In this document: in pieces, positions 8,670 through 18,236 of the stretch | How the letters are laid out: each line of letters opens with the position of its first letter | Position numbering within the stretch: the stretch's first letter is position 1 | Assembly: GCF_009828585.1 (NCBI RefSeq) | Contig: NZ_WSRZ01000025.1 | Coordinates: forward strand, 1-58,537 | Length of the DNA stretch: 58,537 nt | Reading direction: 5' to 3' | From: Shewanella litoralis | GTDB lineage: Bacteria > Pseudomonadota > Gammaproteobacteria > Enterobacterales > Shewanellaceae | Notes under the pieces: model-generated | What the model saw: the letters and a program-made list of their open reading frames with translations, nothing else | The model's database searches: none | Told to the model about the DNA's origin: nothing | Position numbers and translations under genes: made by a program

Positions 8670-9458
8670 CTAAAAAGCTTTAACATAAATAGGCGAAAAC
8701 GGCTCATTTTGCACTAATTCCACCAGCAACTCTTTCACCAGTTCCATTAACGCTAAAAAGCTCACCACCACGCCCGCCCGGCCTTCCGTTACATCAAATA
8801 GACGCTCAAAACCAATAAAGTCGGTACTCGATAACATGGCTAAAATCTGGCTCATGCGCTCACGGGTTGATAATTGTTCGCGTTTTACATGATGGTCTTC
8901 GTTAGCATCAATGCGTTTTAACACTTCACCAAAGGCGCGAGCAATGTCGGCTAACGACACTTCAGGAGGCACAACGACAGGCTTAATACCCGGCGCAGCG
9001 ACCACAGAGGCTTGAAACACATCGCGCTCTATTCGCGGTAATTCATCTAAATCGGCCGCAGCTTGCTTAATCACCTCGTAGGCTTTTAACTGTCGAATAA
9101 GCACCACTCGAGGATCTTCTTCCTCATCGTCTTCATGTGCCATTTTAGGCAGCAATAAGCGTGATTTAATTTCGGCTAAAGTGGCCGCCATCACCAAATA
9201 ATCTGCGGCTAATTCAATTCGTGCTTCGGTCAATATCTCAATATAAATTAAATACTGCTGAGTAATTTGCGAAATGGGTAAATCAACCACATCCAGCTTT
9301 TGCTTACGAATTAAGTACAGCAGTAGATCCAGTGGTCCCTCAAAGGTTTCTAAAAACACCTCAAGCGCCTCAGGCGGAATAAACAAGTCAAGTGGCATGC
9401 TGTCCATTGCTTGGCCGCGCACCACAGCAAGTGGAAGGCTTTGTTGACTGCCTTGCAT
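8670..9458 (-). CDS. scpA: Segregation and condensation protein A
   Basis: Kleisin subunit that bridges the heads of SMC in bacterial condensin. The N-terminal kleisin motif FEGPLDLLLYLIRKQKLD (about residues 39-56) and VDLPISQITQQYL are diagnostic. A middle section with LAEIKSRLLLPK follows, and a C-terminal winged helix (FLALMELVKELLV) contacts SMC. The ATG at 9458 has AAGGA 7 nt upstream. Length of 262 residues is normal. It sits between yciO and scpB on one strand. Confidence 0.93.
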   Translation of the reverse strand: MQGSQQSLPLAVVRGQAMDSMPLDLFIPPEALEVFLETFEGPLDLLLYLIRKQKLDVVDLPISQITQQYLIYIEILTEARIELAADYLVMAATLAEIKSRLLLPKMAHEDDEEEDPRVVLIRQLKAYEVIKQAAADLDELPRIERDVFQASVVAAPGIKPVVVPPEVSLADIARAFGEVLKRIDANEDHHVKREQLSTRERMSQILAMLSSTDFIGFERLFDVTEGRAGVVVSFLALMELVKELLVELVQNEPFSPIYVKAF

Positions 9459-9491
9459 GATTATTCCTTAATACTCAAACAGAACGATTGC

Positions 9492-10112
9492 TTATTCAAA
9501 TGCACTGGTATCGCCTGCGCCGCGGCGTAAAATAACCACTTCATCTTCTGACATATCAATCACTGTGGTTTGCTTCTCAGGTAAGTAACCGCCGTGAATA
9601 ATACCATCCACTAGATGCTCTAAAATATCGCGAATATGCTCAGGATCTGATTCAGCAAATTGCTCGTTTGGCATCACCAAACTGGTGCTCATCATCGGCT
9701 CATCAAGGGCTTCAAGCAGAGCTAAAGCAATTAAGTTGTTCGGCACACGGATACCAATAGTGCGTTTTTTATCGCACTGTAAACGGCGCGGCACTTCTTT
9801 AGTCGCTTTAAAAATAAAAGTATACGGCCCTGGGGTGCAGCTTTTAAGTAAGCGATACGCCTGGTTGTCTACGCGGGCAAAGTTAGCAAGCTCAGATAAG
9901 TCACGGCACATTAACGAAAAGTTAGTGTCGTTTTCAATCTGACGAATACGCACCATGCGTGTCATGGCATTTTTGTCGCCAATCATACAACCTAATGCAT
10001 AACCCGAGTCGGTAGGATATACAATCACCCCACCTTGTTTAAGAATCGCCACAGCCTGGTTTATTAACCGCGCTTGTGGGTTTTCATCGTGAATATAGAA
10101 AAATTGACTCAT
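9492..10112 (-). CDS. yciO: YciO, Sua5/YciO/YrdC-family protein
   Basis: Member of the family of threonylcarbamoyl-AMP synthases. YciO itself is a paralogue whose physiological role is less certain than TsaC or Sua5. The nucleotide-binding core YPTDSGYALGCMIG (about residues 35-48), KR-TIGIRVPN and the end STSLV are present. The start at 10112 (MSQFFYIHDENPQ) has GGAA about 8 nt upstream and overlaps the trpH stop by 4 nt (ATGA), so a 12-codon longer frame is rejected. Length of 206 residues matches E. coli YciO. The overlap implies translational coupling. Confidence 0.88.
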   Translation of the reverse strand: MSQFFYIHDENPQARLINQAVAILKQGGVIVYPTDSGYALGCMIGDKNAMTRMVRIRQIENDTNFSLMCRDLSELANFARVDNQAYRLLKSCTPGPYTFIFKATKEVPRRLQCDKKRTIGIRVPNNLIALALLEALDEPMMSTSLVMPNEQFAESDPEHIRDILEHLVDGIIHGGYLPEKQTTVIDMSEDEVVILRRGAGDTSAFE

Positions 10113-10969
10113 GTCCGTTCCATCCAATTTTGAGATTGCCAAACCCACTCAACACCCTGGGGTTGGTATAAGTTTTTGCCTAGTTCAATCCAATTACTAG
10201 GAAAATGAAAATCACTGCCCACAGACGCAAGCAGGTTATTAAGTTTACTCAGAGCAATAAGATTATTTCGGTCGTCCAGTGTTTGCTGGCCCAAAATTAC
10301 TTCCATTGCATCGCCGCCCGCTTCTGCATATTCGCGCACTAAACGCTTAAGCCACTTTGCCGACAATTTATAACCACTTGGGTGAGCTAACACCGCAAGG
10401 CCACCCGCTTGATGAATATGTTCAATGGCACTGGCCATGTCACCCCAATTATTGGGCACATAACCGGTTTTTCCGCGGGCTAAATACTTTTTAAACACGC
10501 TAGGCATATCTGTCGCATGGCCATTGTCCGCTAGCCAACGTGCATAATGCCCACGGCTTAATGCGGCATCGCCTGCAATGGCTTTAGCACCTTCATAAGC
10601 CCCTTCAATGCCTGCTTTAGCTAGGCGCTCGCCAATCTCTTGAGCGCGCACTTCACGCAACTCGCGTTGTTGGGTTAAAAAGTCTAAAAGGCCCGTGTGG
10701 GTAATATCGACGTTAAGGCCCACAATATGAATATCAAAACTGTTCCAACGCGTCGATATTTCACAACCGTTAATCAGTTTCAATGGCGTTGCATGTGCAA
10801 GGTTTGCAATATGTGCTTCTGCTAAACCGCCAACGGTGTCGTGGTCGGTAATAGCAAACATCTCGACGCCCTTTTCAATGGCGCGAGAAATTAATTGAGT
10901 GGGTGTAAGTTGACCGTCTGATGCGGTCGTGTGGCTGTGAAGATCGGCCAATAGAGTCTCTGTAATCAT
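10109..10969 (-). CDS. rnm: PHP-domain 5'-3' exoribonuclease RNase AM / nucleoside 3',5'-bisphosphate phosphatase (TrpH/YciV)
   Basis: Metal-dependent PHP phosphoesterase. The E. coli homologue next to trpE removes 5' nucleotides from short RNAs and matures rRNA 5' ends. Metal ligands are visible in DLHSHTTASDG (near residue 10), ITDHDT, GCEIST, HPSGYK and SDFHFP near the end. The start at 10969 (MITETLLADLHSH) is chosen because the longer frame adds a hydrophobic leader foreign to the family. Length of 286 residues fits. It is first in the reverse-strand unit trpH-yciO-scpA-scpB and diverges from trpE. Confidence 0.88.
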   Translation of the reverse strand: MITETLLADLHSHTTASDGQLTPTQLISRAIEKGVEMFAITDHDTVGGLAEAHIANLAHATPLKLINGCEISTRWNSFDIHIVGLNVDITHTGLLDFLTQQRELREVRAQEIGERLAKAGIEGAYEGAKAIAGDAALSRGHYARWLADNGHATDMPSVFKKYLARGKTGYVPNNWGDMASAIEHIHQAGGLAVLAHPSGYKLSAKWLKRLVREYAEAGGDAMEVILGQQTLDDRNNLIALSKLNNLLASVGSDFHFPSNWIELGKNLYQPQGVEWVWQSQNWMERT

Positions 10970-11129
10970 CTGTTTATTGTACAAGAATACCAATAAAAAT
11001 ACTGCTGGGATTAGTGAATTAATTATGTCAAATAACAACTATTTTTAGGGTAAAGCTGCGCTTTGCGTTCAATAAATCAACAATAGACACTACTGGATAC
11101 ATTTTTCAGTGTTTTTGAGTAATATTCAA

Positions 11130-11161
11130 TTGACTTTATAGCCCAGCTGGGTTTTCCTATA
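11130..11161 (+). promoter_or_regulatory. Candidate trp operon promoter/operator region
   Basis: TTGACT (11130-11135) is a good -35 match in front of the leader. A -10 such as CCTATA (11156-11161) is only a weak partner at 20-nt spacing. A perfect palindrome CCCAGCTGGG (11142-11151) lies between them. I do not see a recognisable E. coli-type TrpR operator (CTAGT half sites). Confidence 0.4.
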
Positions 11162-11196
11162 GGCACGAAATACAGAACTTAATATAGCGATTAACA

Positions 11197-11253
11197 ATGA
11201 CACACTCTTTAGCTTCATTACACATTACTTGGTGGTGGCACTTCCCAAATTAA
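11197..11253 (+). CDS. trpL: trp operon leader peptide
   Basis: An 18-codon frame reads MTHSLASLHITWWWHFPN and stops at TAA. Three consecutive Trp codons (TGG TGG TGG, 11230-11238) followed by a terminator hairpin 50 nt later are the hallmark of transcription attenuation. When charged tRNA-Trp is scarce, ribosomes stall at the Trp codons and prevent terminator formation. It lies about 165 nt upstream of trpE. The frame is too short for standard gene finders. A Shine-Dalgarno is not strong. Confidence 0.9.
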   Translation: MTHSLASLHITWWWHFPN

Positions 11254-11301
11254 CGGGTGGTGTGAAGCGTTGTGCTCATTTTTAAGAGACAAGATTTTAC
11301 C

Positions 11302-11336
11302 AGAAAGCCCGCAGAGATGTGGGCTTTCTTGTTATT
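11302..11336 (+). terminator. trp attenuator (Rho-independent terminator)
   Basis: AGAAAGCCCGCA, loop GAGA, TGTGGGCTTTCT form a strong stem followed by TTGTTATTT, downstream of the Trp-rich leader peptide and 80 nt before trpE. The U tract is interrupted, which may give incomplete termination. Confidence 0.85.
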
Positions 11337-11416
11337 TGGCCCATCGGATTACTCGGGTTAAACAGCAGTTAAGGTGACCAGATGATAAACATTAATACAC
11401 AAGGAGCGGCAGCATA

Positions 11417-12985
11417 GTGACGACTACAGTGATCACACCAAACCAACTCGCTCAGGTTAGCACGCAAAAACAAGCGTTAACCTACCATACTGATCCGTTA
11501 AATCTGTATCAGCATGTTACCCAAAATGCGCCGCATACTATGCTGCTAGAATCCGCTGAGGTCGAAAGTAAAGATCATCTTAAAAGCATCGTGTTAACCC
11601 ATGCCGCCATGATGATCCGCTGTGACGGTTATCAACTGACCTTTAGCGCACTAACTGAAAACGGCGCCAGCTTACTTGAGCCAATTGCCACATTCTTTAA
11701 TCACGCCGGATTACAACGTCAGCCAAAACAATTAATCGTCACCTTACAAAAAGCCACCGAGCTACAAGATGAAGATGCGCGCTTAAAATCGACCTCACCG
11801 CTTGATGGTTTACGCATGTTTGTGCAGCACATTCACACAAACAATGCGGTTAAATTTGAAGACTTATTTTTAGGTGGCGTACTGGCATATGACTTAATTG
11901 ACACTGTAGAGCCGCTTCCTGCCGCGCCCAATGCCAATAACGATTGCCCAGATTATTTGTTCTACCTCGCAGAAACCTTGATATTAATTGATCACCAAAC
12001 TAAGCAAGCAGACATTGTCAGTCATCAATTTAATCAAGACCCAGCCATTAAAGCGCAGCTGCAAACACAAATCGATAGCGTCAGTCAGCAATGTACGACT
12101 CTGGGCGATGTCGCTCTATTAGCACCGATTGACGCTGAAGCTGAAGTGAACATCAGCGACGAGCAATTCAAAAAAACAGTCGTCGATTTAAAAGAGCACA
12201 TTGTTGCTGGCGATATTTTCCAGGTCGTGCCCTCTCGTTGTTTCAGCTTGCCTTGCCCTAATACATTAGGAGCATACCGCGCCTTAAGACTGACCAACCC
12301 AAGCCCATATATGTTTTATTTCCGCGGCCCAGATTTCACCTTATTTGGTGCCTCACCAGAAAGCGCCTTGAAATACGACGCGGCCAGCAATCAGGTAGAA
12401 GTGTATCCAATTGCCGGCACCCGTAAACGCGGTAAAAATGCCCAAGGCGAAATCGACTTTGATTTAGACAGCCGTATCGAACTTGAGCTGCGTTTAGACA
12501 AAAAAGAGTTGTCTGAGCATTTAATGCTGGTCGACTTAGCCCGCAACGACATTGCCCGTATTAGCCAAAGCGGCAGTCGTAAAGTGGCCGAATTACTTAA
12601 AGTAGACCGTTACTCGCACGTGATGCACCTTGTGAGTCGTGTTACTGGTCAGTTACGCAGTGATTTAGATGCCCTGCACGCTTATCAAGCCTGTATGAAC
12701 ATGGGCACCTTAGTCGGTGCGCCAAAAGTACGCGCATCACAATTGGTGCGTGAAGCGGAACAAGCTCGTCGCGGCAGTTATGGTGGTGCTGTAGGTTATG
12801 TTAACGGTTTGGGCGACATGGATACCTGTATCGTGATTCGCTCAGCGTTTGTCAAAAATAACGTTGCTTACATTCAAGCCGGTGCCGGTGTGGTATTCGA
12901 CTCAGATCCACAAGCCGAAGCCGATGAAACCCGTCAAAAAGCTCAGGCGGTCATTTCGGCCATTAAAATGGGAGGTGGCCTATGA
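11417..12985 (+). CDS. trpE: Anthranilate synthase component I
   Basis: Converts chorismate to anthranilate with glutamine- or ammonia-derived nitrogen, the first step of tryptophan synthesis, in complex with TrpG. The GTG start at 11417 has AAGGAG 10 nt upstream. The feedback tryptophan-binding motif LLES is at about residues 43-46. The C-terminal chorismate-binding domain shows GDIFQVVPS, FGASPESALK, YPIAGTRKRG, ELSEHLMLVDLARND and GAGVVFDSDPQAEADE. Length of 522 residues is typical. It overlaps trpG by 4 nt, and expression is set by the upstream attenuator. Confidence 0.97.
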   Translation: MTTTVITPNQLAQVSTQKQALTYHTDPLNLYQHVTQNAPHTMLLESAEVESKDHLKSIVLTHAAMMIRCDGYQLTFSALTENGASLLEPIATFFNHAGLQRQPKQLIVTLQKATELQDEDARLKSTSPLDGLRMFVQHIHTNNAVKFEDLFLGGVLAYDLIDTVEPLPAAPNANNDCPDYLFYLAETLILIDHQTKQADIVSHQFNQDPAIKAQLQTQIDSVSQQCTTLGDVALLAPIDAEAEVNISDEQFKKTVVDLKEHIVAGDIFQVVPSRCFSLPCPNTLGAYRALRLTNPSPYMFYFRGPDFTLFGASPESALKYDAASNQVEVYPIAGTRKRGKNAQGEIDFDLDSRIELELRLDKKELSEHLMLVDLARNDIARISQSGSRKVAELLKVDRYSHVMHLVSRVTGQLRSDLDALHAYQACMNMGTLVGAPKVRASQLVREAEQARRGSYGGAVGYVNGLGDMDTCIVIRSAFVKNNVAYIQAGAGVVFDSDPQAEADETRQKAQAVISAIKMGGGL

Positions 12986-13617
12986 GCAACACTCACCCAC
13001 AAGCGAGCGCTAAAATGAAATTATACCTACTTGATAACTTCGACTCGTTTACCTACAACCTTGTGGATCAATTCCGCAGTTTAGGCTGTGAAGTATTAAT
13101 TTATCGTAACGATGTGAGCGCCGACTATTTAGCTGAAAAACTGATTAACGAAACCGGCAAAGCAGCCTTAGTATTATCGCCAGGTCCTGGCGCGCCACAC
13201 GAAGCTGGCTGCATGATGGAGCTTATCGGTAAGGTTGCCGGCAAAGTGCCTATGTTAGGCATTTGTTTAGGTCATCAAGCCATGGCGGAATACTACGGCG
13301 GTAAAGTTGAGCGCGCGCCATTTGTAGTACACGGTAAAGCCAGCCCAACATTTCATAATGGCCAGGGCGTATTTGCTAACTTACCATCGCCACTGCCTGT
13401 TGCCCGTTACCACAGCCTAGTGGCCACTCGCGTGCCAGATTGCCTAGAGGTTATCGCCACAACCGAGGATATGCCGATGGCAATATTACACCCACAGCAT
13501 CAAGCTATTGGTTTTCAGTTTCATCCAGAGTCAATTTTAACCACCTTAGGTAGCCAATTGTTAACGCAAACACTGGCTTATTTAACCCAAGACAATACCG
13601 CTAGTGGAGGCGCATAA
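12982..13617 (+). CDS. trpG: Anthranilate synthase component II (glutamine amidotransferase)
   Basis: Releases ammonia from glutamine for TrpE. Class I amidotransferase with LLDNFDSFTYN near the N terminus, LSPGPG, the nucleophile Cys95 in GICLGHQAMA, and His/Glu in FQFHPES. Length of 211 residues shows it is a stand-alone subunit and is not fused to trpD as in E. coli. The start overlaps the trpE stop (ATGA). An internal Met 12 codons later is possible, but the overlap favours the first. Confidence 0.96.
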   Translation: MSNTHPQASAKMKLYLLDNFDSFTYNLVDQFRSLGCEVLIYRNDVSADYLAEKLINETGKAALVLSPGPGAPHEAGCMMELIGKVAGKVPMLGICLGHQAMAEYYGGKVERAPFVVHGKASPTFHNGQGVFANLPSPLPVARYHSLVATRVPDCLEVIATTEDMPMAILHPQHQAIGFQFHPESILTTLGSQLLTQTLAYLTQDNTASGGA

Positions 13618-14660
13618 TGGCTAATTTACAAGCTTTATTCGACCAACTCTACCAGGGGCAACACCTCAGCCGTGAACAAACCGCAGAGCTGTTTAGCACG
13701 ATTATTGCGGGCGAAATGGAACCGGCCACCATGGCTGGAATGTTAGTGGCTCTTAAAATGCGCGGCGAAACCATTGACGAAATCACTGGTGCTGCAGATG
13801 CTTTAAGACACGCCGCTAAGGCGTTCCCTCGCTCTAAAGCATCGATAGAGACTGGGATTGTCGATATTGTCGGCACAGGCGGCGATGGTTATAACACCAT
13901 TAATATTTCAACCACGGCAGCCTTTGTGGCCGCCGCTGCTGGCGCTAAAGTGGCCAAACATGGCAACCGCAGCGTGTCGAGTAAATCTGGCTCATCTGAC
14001 TTATTATCTCATTGCGGTATTGCCCTAACCATGGCTCCTGAAGCGGCAAGCCAATGTTTAGATGAATTGGGATTATGTTTTTTATTTGCACCGCATTATC
14101 ACGGTGGCGTAAAGCATGCGGTGCCGGTTCGAGCGGCACTCAAAACCCGCACCATTTTCAACGTGCTTGGGCCATTAATTAATCCAGCTAAGCCTGAGTC
14201 AATGCTACTTGGGGTTTACTCGCTCGAATTGATTGAACCGATAGCACAAGTGCTCAATGCCCTTGGGGTAAAACGCGCCATGGTTGTCTATGGTAGCGGC
14301 TTAGATGAAGTGGCACTGCACGATATTACCCATGTAGCAGAACTAAAAGACGGCGTGGTACGTACTTATCAGCTTACCCCTGAGGACCTTGGGGTCACGC
14401 GCGCTGATATCACCACGCTGACAGGCGGCGAGCCAAGTGACAATGCGCTGATTACTCAAGCCATTTTACAAGGACAAGGCCAGAGCGCACATCGTGATGC
14501 GGTTGCCATCAATGCTGGCTGCGCCTTGTACGTTAGCGGTATTTGCGACTCTGTTGCACAAGGCACACAGCTCGCATTAGCCACCTTAGCCACAGGCAAA
14601 GCCTACACACTTTTAACCGATTTAGCCGCTGCTAGCCAAGCTGGAGAAAACAATGAGTAA
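13617..14660 (+). CDS. trpD: Anthranilate phosphoribosyltransferase
   Basis: Transfers phosphoribose from PRPP to anthranilate in the second step of tryptophan synthesis. The glycine-rich PRPP site VDIVGTGGDGYNTINIST (about residues 81-98), KHGNRSVSSKSGSSDLL and VFNVLGPLINPA are diagnostic. Length of 347 residues is that of a free TrpD without an amidotransferase domain. The start shares one base with the trpG stop (TAATG), and the 3' end overlaps trpC-F by 8 nt. Confidence 0.97.
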   Translation: MANLQALFDQLYQGQHLSREQTAELFSTIIAGEMEPATMAGMLVALKMRGETIDEITGAADALRHAAKAFPRSKASIETGIVDIVGTGGDGYNTINISTTAAFVAAAAGAKVAKHGNRSVSSKSGSSDLLSHCGIALTMAPEAASQCLDELGLCFLFAPHYHGGVKHAVPVRAALKTRTIFNVLGPLINPAKPESMLLGVYSLELIEPIAQVLNALGVKRAMVVYGSGLDEVALHDITHVAELKDGVVRTYQLTPEDLGVTRADITTLTGGEPSDNALITQAILQGQGQSAHRDAVAINAGCALYVSGICDSVAQGTQLALATLATGKAYTLLTDLAAASQAGENNE

Positions 14661-16056
14661 CCCAGAAAGTAATGTATTAACGCGCATTGTTGATACTAAA
14701 GTTGCCCATATTGCTGCCCTTAAACTGCGCTTTCCTGAAGCCAGTTTGCAGCCTAAAATATCTGATCGCAGTTTATACTCGGCGCTTAAAGCGCCTAATG
14801 CACAGTTTATTTTAGAATGTAAAAAAGCCAGTCCGTCTAAAGGACTTATCCGCCCAGATTTTAACGTCGAAGCCATTGCCGATATTTACAATCATTATGC
14901 TGCGGGTATTTCGGTGTTAACAGACGAAGAATTTTTCCAGGGCGACATGGATTACATTCCACGGGTTCGCGATCGAGTGACTCAACCTATCATCTGTAAA
15001 GATTTCTTTATCGACCCATATCAAGCGAAGCTCGCGGCCCATCAAGGCGCTGATGCCATTTTATTAATGCTGTCGGTGCTCGATGATAACCAATATCGCT
15101 TGCTCGCCGACGAAGCGGCTAAGTATCAACTCGATACCTTAACGGAAGTCAGTAATCAGCCAGAACTCATACGTGCGATTGATCTTAATGCGCCGATTAT
15201 TGGTATTAACAATCGCAACCTACGTGACTTGAGCACCGATTTAGCCACTACCGAACTTTTGGCGCCGCAAATCCCTGCGGATCGCGTGGTGATTAGCGAG
15301 TCAGGCATTTATAACCACCAGCAAACACGTCGCCTTAACCCGTTAGTGGATGGCTACCTTGTTGGTAGTTCAATCATGGCACAAGATGATATTGACCTTG
15401 CCTGTCGTCAGTTGATTTATGGCAACAATAAAGTCTGTGGTTTAACCCGTATTGATGACATTGCGGCTGCAGCTAAAGCAGGTGCCGTATTTGGTGGGTT
15501 AATTTTCCATCCTAAATCGCCACGAGCCGTCAGCGAAGCAACAGCCGCACAACTTATTGCCCAAATGCAGCAACAACACATCGCACTTAATATGGTCGGG
15601 GTGTTTGTTAATGAACAGATTGAAACCATTGCAACCTTAGCGCAAACACTCAAGCTTTTTGCAGTGCAATTACACGGCAATGAAACCGAACTTGAAATTG
15701 ATGCCCTGCGCGCATTGCTGACACAAAAGCAGCTCAGTACACAAATTTGGAAAGCCATTGCCATCGACAATCAAACCGGTGCAGTGGCAAATATACCGCA
15801 AGGTGCTGACCGATATTTGTATGACAGCAAATCGGCCGAGCAATTTGGCGGTACAGGCCAAACCTTTAACTGGCAAGCTGACATCGACAATAAAGCCGAT
15901 GCCATGTTGGCTGGCGGTTTAACACCCGATAACGTTTATCAGGCCAGCCAGCAAGGCTTTTATGGGGTAGACATCAACTCTGGTGTAGAATCAGCCCCTG
16001 GTCATAAAGATCATCAAAAACTGATTGAAGCATTCACCCAATTACGCCGTAACTAA
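14653..16056 (+). CDS. trpCF: Bifunctional indole-3-glycerol phosphate synthase / phosphoribosylanthranilate isomerase
   Basis: Carries out the third and fourth steps of tryptophan synthesis. Residues 1 to about 255 form the TrpC barrel (ECKKASPSKG, CKDFFIDPYQ, GINNRNLRDL, ISESGIY). From about 258 the TrpF barrel begins with KVCGLTRIDD and ends with LAGGLTPDNV and GVDINSGVESAPG. Fusion and 467-residue length are as in enteric and Shewanella-type gammaproteobacteria. It overlaps trpD by 8 nt and is 56 nt from trpB. Confidence 0.96.
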   Translation: MSNPESNVLTRIVDTKVAHIAALKLRFPEASLQPKISDRSLYSALKAPNAQFILECKKASPSKGLIRPDFNVEAIADIYNHYAAGISVLTDEEFFQGDMDYIPRVRDRVTQPIICKDFFIDPYQAKLAAHQGADAILLMLSVLDDNQYRLLADEAAKYQLDTLTEVSNQPELIRAIDLNAPIIGINNRNLRDLSTDLATTELLAPQIPADRVVISESGIYNHQQTRRLNPLVDGYLVGSSIMAQDDIDLACRQLIYGNNKVCGLTRIDDIAAAAKAGAVFGGLIFHPKSPRAVSEATAAQLIAQMQQQHIALNMVGVFVNEQIETIATLAQTLKLFAVQLHGNETELEIDALRALLTQKQLSTQIWKAIAIDNQTGAVANIPQGADRYLYDSKSAEQFGGTGQTFNWQADIDNKADAMLAGGLTPDNVYQASQQGFYGVDINSGVESAPGHKDHQKLIEAFTQLRRN

Positions 16057-16112
16057 TTTGCACATTACGACACAATTTTTAGCGATAACACGATTACTCG
16101 AAGGGAACATTT

Positions 16113-17318
16113 ATGACCGAGCTCAAGCTTAACCCTTATTTCGGCGAATACGGCGGCATGTACGTACCGCAAATTCTAGTACCAGCCTTAAAGCAACTTG
16201 AAACCGCCTTTGTTGAGGCGCAGCAAGATGAAAGCTTTCAAGCTGAATTTACCGACTTATTGAAAAACTATGCGGGTCGCCCAACAGCATTGACCTTAAC
16301 CCGTAACTTAAGCCCGAACCCAATGGTAAAAATTTACCTCAAGCGTGAAGACTTACTCCACGGCGGCGCGCACAAAACAAACCAGGTATTAGGCCAGGCA
16401 TTATTGGCTAAACGCATGGGTAAAAAAGAAATTATTGCCGAAACGGGTGCAGGCCAACATGGTGTAGCAACCGCTCTAGCCTGCGCGCTTTTAGGTTTAA
16501 AATGTAAAGTCTATATGGGCGCAAAAGACATTGAACGCCAGTCGCCAAATGTGTTCCGCATGAAGCTAATGGGCGCTGAAGTTATCCCTGTCACCTCTGG
16601 CTCATCTACCCTAAAAGATGCCTGTAACGAAGCCATGCGCGACTGGTCTGCTAGCTACGACAAAGCGCATTACTTATTAGGCACCGCCGCGGGTCCACAT
16701 CCCTTCCCAACAATTGTGCGTGAGTTCCAGCGCATGATTGGCGAAGAAACTAAAAAGCAAATGCTTGAAAAAGAAGGTCGCTTGCCAGATGCCGTTATCG
16801 CCTGTGTTGGTGGTGGCTCAAACGCCATTGGTATGTTTGCCGACTTTATCGATGAGCCATCAGTTGAGCTGATTGGTGTAGAGCCTGCTGGTAAAGGTAT
16901 CGACACCCCAATGCACGGCGCGCCGCTTAAACATGGTAAAACCGGCATATTCTTTGGGATGAAGTCACCGTTAATGCAAGACAGTTCAGGACAAATTGAA
17001 GAATCATACTCAGTGTCTGCCGGGCTTGATTTCCCGTCAGTTGGACCACAACATGCGCACTTAAATGCCATAGGCCGTGCTCGTTACGAGTCTGCAACCG
17101 ATGATGAAGCACTAGACATGTTCCAAACTCTGGCTCGCTGTGAAGGGATTATTCCTGCATTAGAATCTGCCCACGCACTGGCGTATGCCGTTCGTATGGC
17201 AAAAGAAGCCACTAAAGAAACCATCCTCGTGGTTAACTTATCAGGACGTGGTGACAAAGATATTTTCACCGTGGCAGATATTCTAGAAGCCAAACAAAAG
17301 GAGAGCGGCAATGAGTAA
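16113..17318 (+). CDS. trpB: Tryptophan synthase beta chain
   Basis: PLP enzyme that condenses indole and serine to tryptophan in an alpha2beta2 complex with TrpA. The PLP lysine is K88 in [15 protein letters not shown]. The phosphate loop is [12 protein letters not shown], and [12 protein letters not shown] carries the catalytic region. Length of 401 residues is normal. AAGGGA precedes the ATG. The stop overlaps trpA by 8 nt, which keeps the two chains stoichiometric. Confidence 0.97.
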   Translation: MTELKLNPYFGEYGGMYVPQILVPALKQLETAFVEAQQDESFQAEFTDLLKNYAGRPTALTLTRNLSPNPMVKIYLKREDLLHGGAHKTNQVLGQALLAKRMGKKEIIAETGAGQHGVATALACALLGLKCKVYMGAKDIERQSPNVFRMKLMGAEVIPVTSGSSTLKDACNEAMRDWSASYDKAHYLLGTAAGPHPFPTIVREFQRMIGEETKKQMLEKEGRLPDAVIACVGGGSNAIGMFADFIDEPSVELIGVEPAGKGIDTPMHGAPLKHGKTGIFFGMKSPLMQDSSGQIEESYSVSAGLDFPSVGPQHAHLNAIGRARYESATDDEALDMFQTLARCEGIIPALESAHALAYAVRMAKEATKETILVVNLSGRGDKDIFTVADILEAKQKESGNE

Positions 17319-18114
17319 CCGTTATCAAGCAACATTTGCAGCCCTTAAAGCCCAACAAAAAGGCGCGTTCGTTCCGTTTGTGACCATTGGCGACCCAGGC
17401 CTTGAGCTATCGTTAAAAATTATTCAAACCTTGGTTGATAATGGCGCCGACGCCCTTGAATTAGGCTTTCCGTTTTCAGACCCACTTGCTGACGGCCCAG
17501 TCATTCAAGGTGCCAATTTGCGCTCTTTAGCCGCAGGCACTAAACCTGATGATTGTTTTGAGCTTATCGCTAAAATCCGCGCACAACACCCAGACTTACC
17601 AATCGGCTTATTACTGTACGCAAACTTGGTGTTTGCTAACGGTATCGACGCATTTTATGCCAAAGCCCAAGCTGCTGGCGTTGATTCAGTATTAATTGCC
17701 GACGTGCCTGTTGAAGAGTCAGCACCTTTTGGTCAAGCAGCTAAAGCACAAGGCATTGCGCCTATTTTTATTGCGCCTCCTAATGCCGACGCTGATACAT
17801 TAAAACTGGTGAGCGAACGCGGCGAAGGCTACACCTACTTACTGTCTCGTGCGGGCGTAACAGGTACTGAGTCAAAAGCAGGCCAACCGATTGAAAATAT
17901 CTTAGCCCAGCTTGCAGAGTTTAATGCCCCACCTCCATTACTGGGCTTTGGTATTGCCGAGCCTGAGCAAGTGCGTGCCGCAATTAGCGCTGGTGCTGCC
18001 GGTGCTATTTCAGGGTCTGCTGTGGTTAAAATTATTGAAGCGCATCAACATGATGAAGCCACACTGTTGGCTAAGCTAGCTGAGTTTACCCGCGCAATGA
18101 AAGCGGCAACTTAA
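17311..18114 (+). CDS. trpA: Tryptophan synthase alpha chain
   Basis: Cleaves indole-3-glycerol phosphate and channels indole to TrpB. Catalytic Glu50 ([16 protein letters not shown]) and Asp61 correspond to the known Glu49 and Asp60 of Salmonella. The phosphate-binding end [10 protein letters not shown] and GAISGSAVV are present. Length of 267 residues is normal. It is the last gene of the operon and is followed by a strong terminator. Confidence 0.97.
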   Translation: MSNRYQATFAALKAQQKGAFVPFVTIGDPGLELSLKIIQTLVDNGADALELGFPFSDPLADGPVIQGANLRSLAAGTKPDDCFELIAKIRAQHPDLPIGLLLYANLVFANGIDAFYAKAQAAGVDSVLIADVPVEESAPFGQAAKAQGIAPIFIAPPNADADTLKLVSERGEGYTYLLSRAGVTGTESKAGQPIENILAQLAEFNAPPPLLGFGIAEPEQVRAAISAGAAGAISGSAVVKIIEAHQHDEATLLAKLAEFTRAMKAAT

Positions 18115-18158
18115 GACATATTGATGCATAGCTAATCAACTTGAAGAAGCTGGTATAT

Positions 18159-18188
18159 AAAAGAGCAACTCGTTTGCTCTTTTTTTTA
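18159..18188 (+). terminator. trp operon terminator
   Basis: AAAGAGCAA, a short loop and TTGCTCT are followed by a run of eight or more T about 45 nt after trpA. Confidence 0.85.
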
Positions 18189-18236
18189 TGCTCACTATAC
18201 TCAATAGCATGCGATTACATCGGAGCTTAGCGTGCT

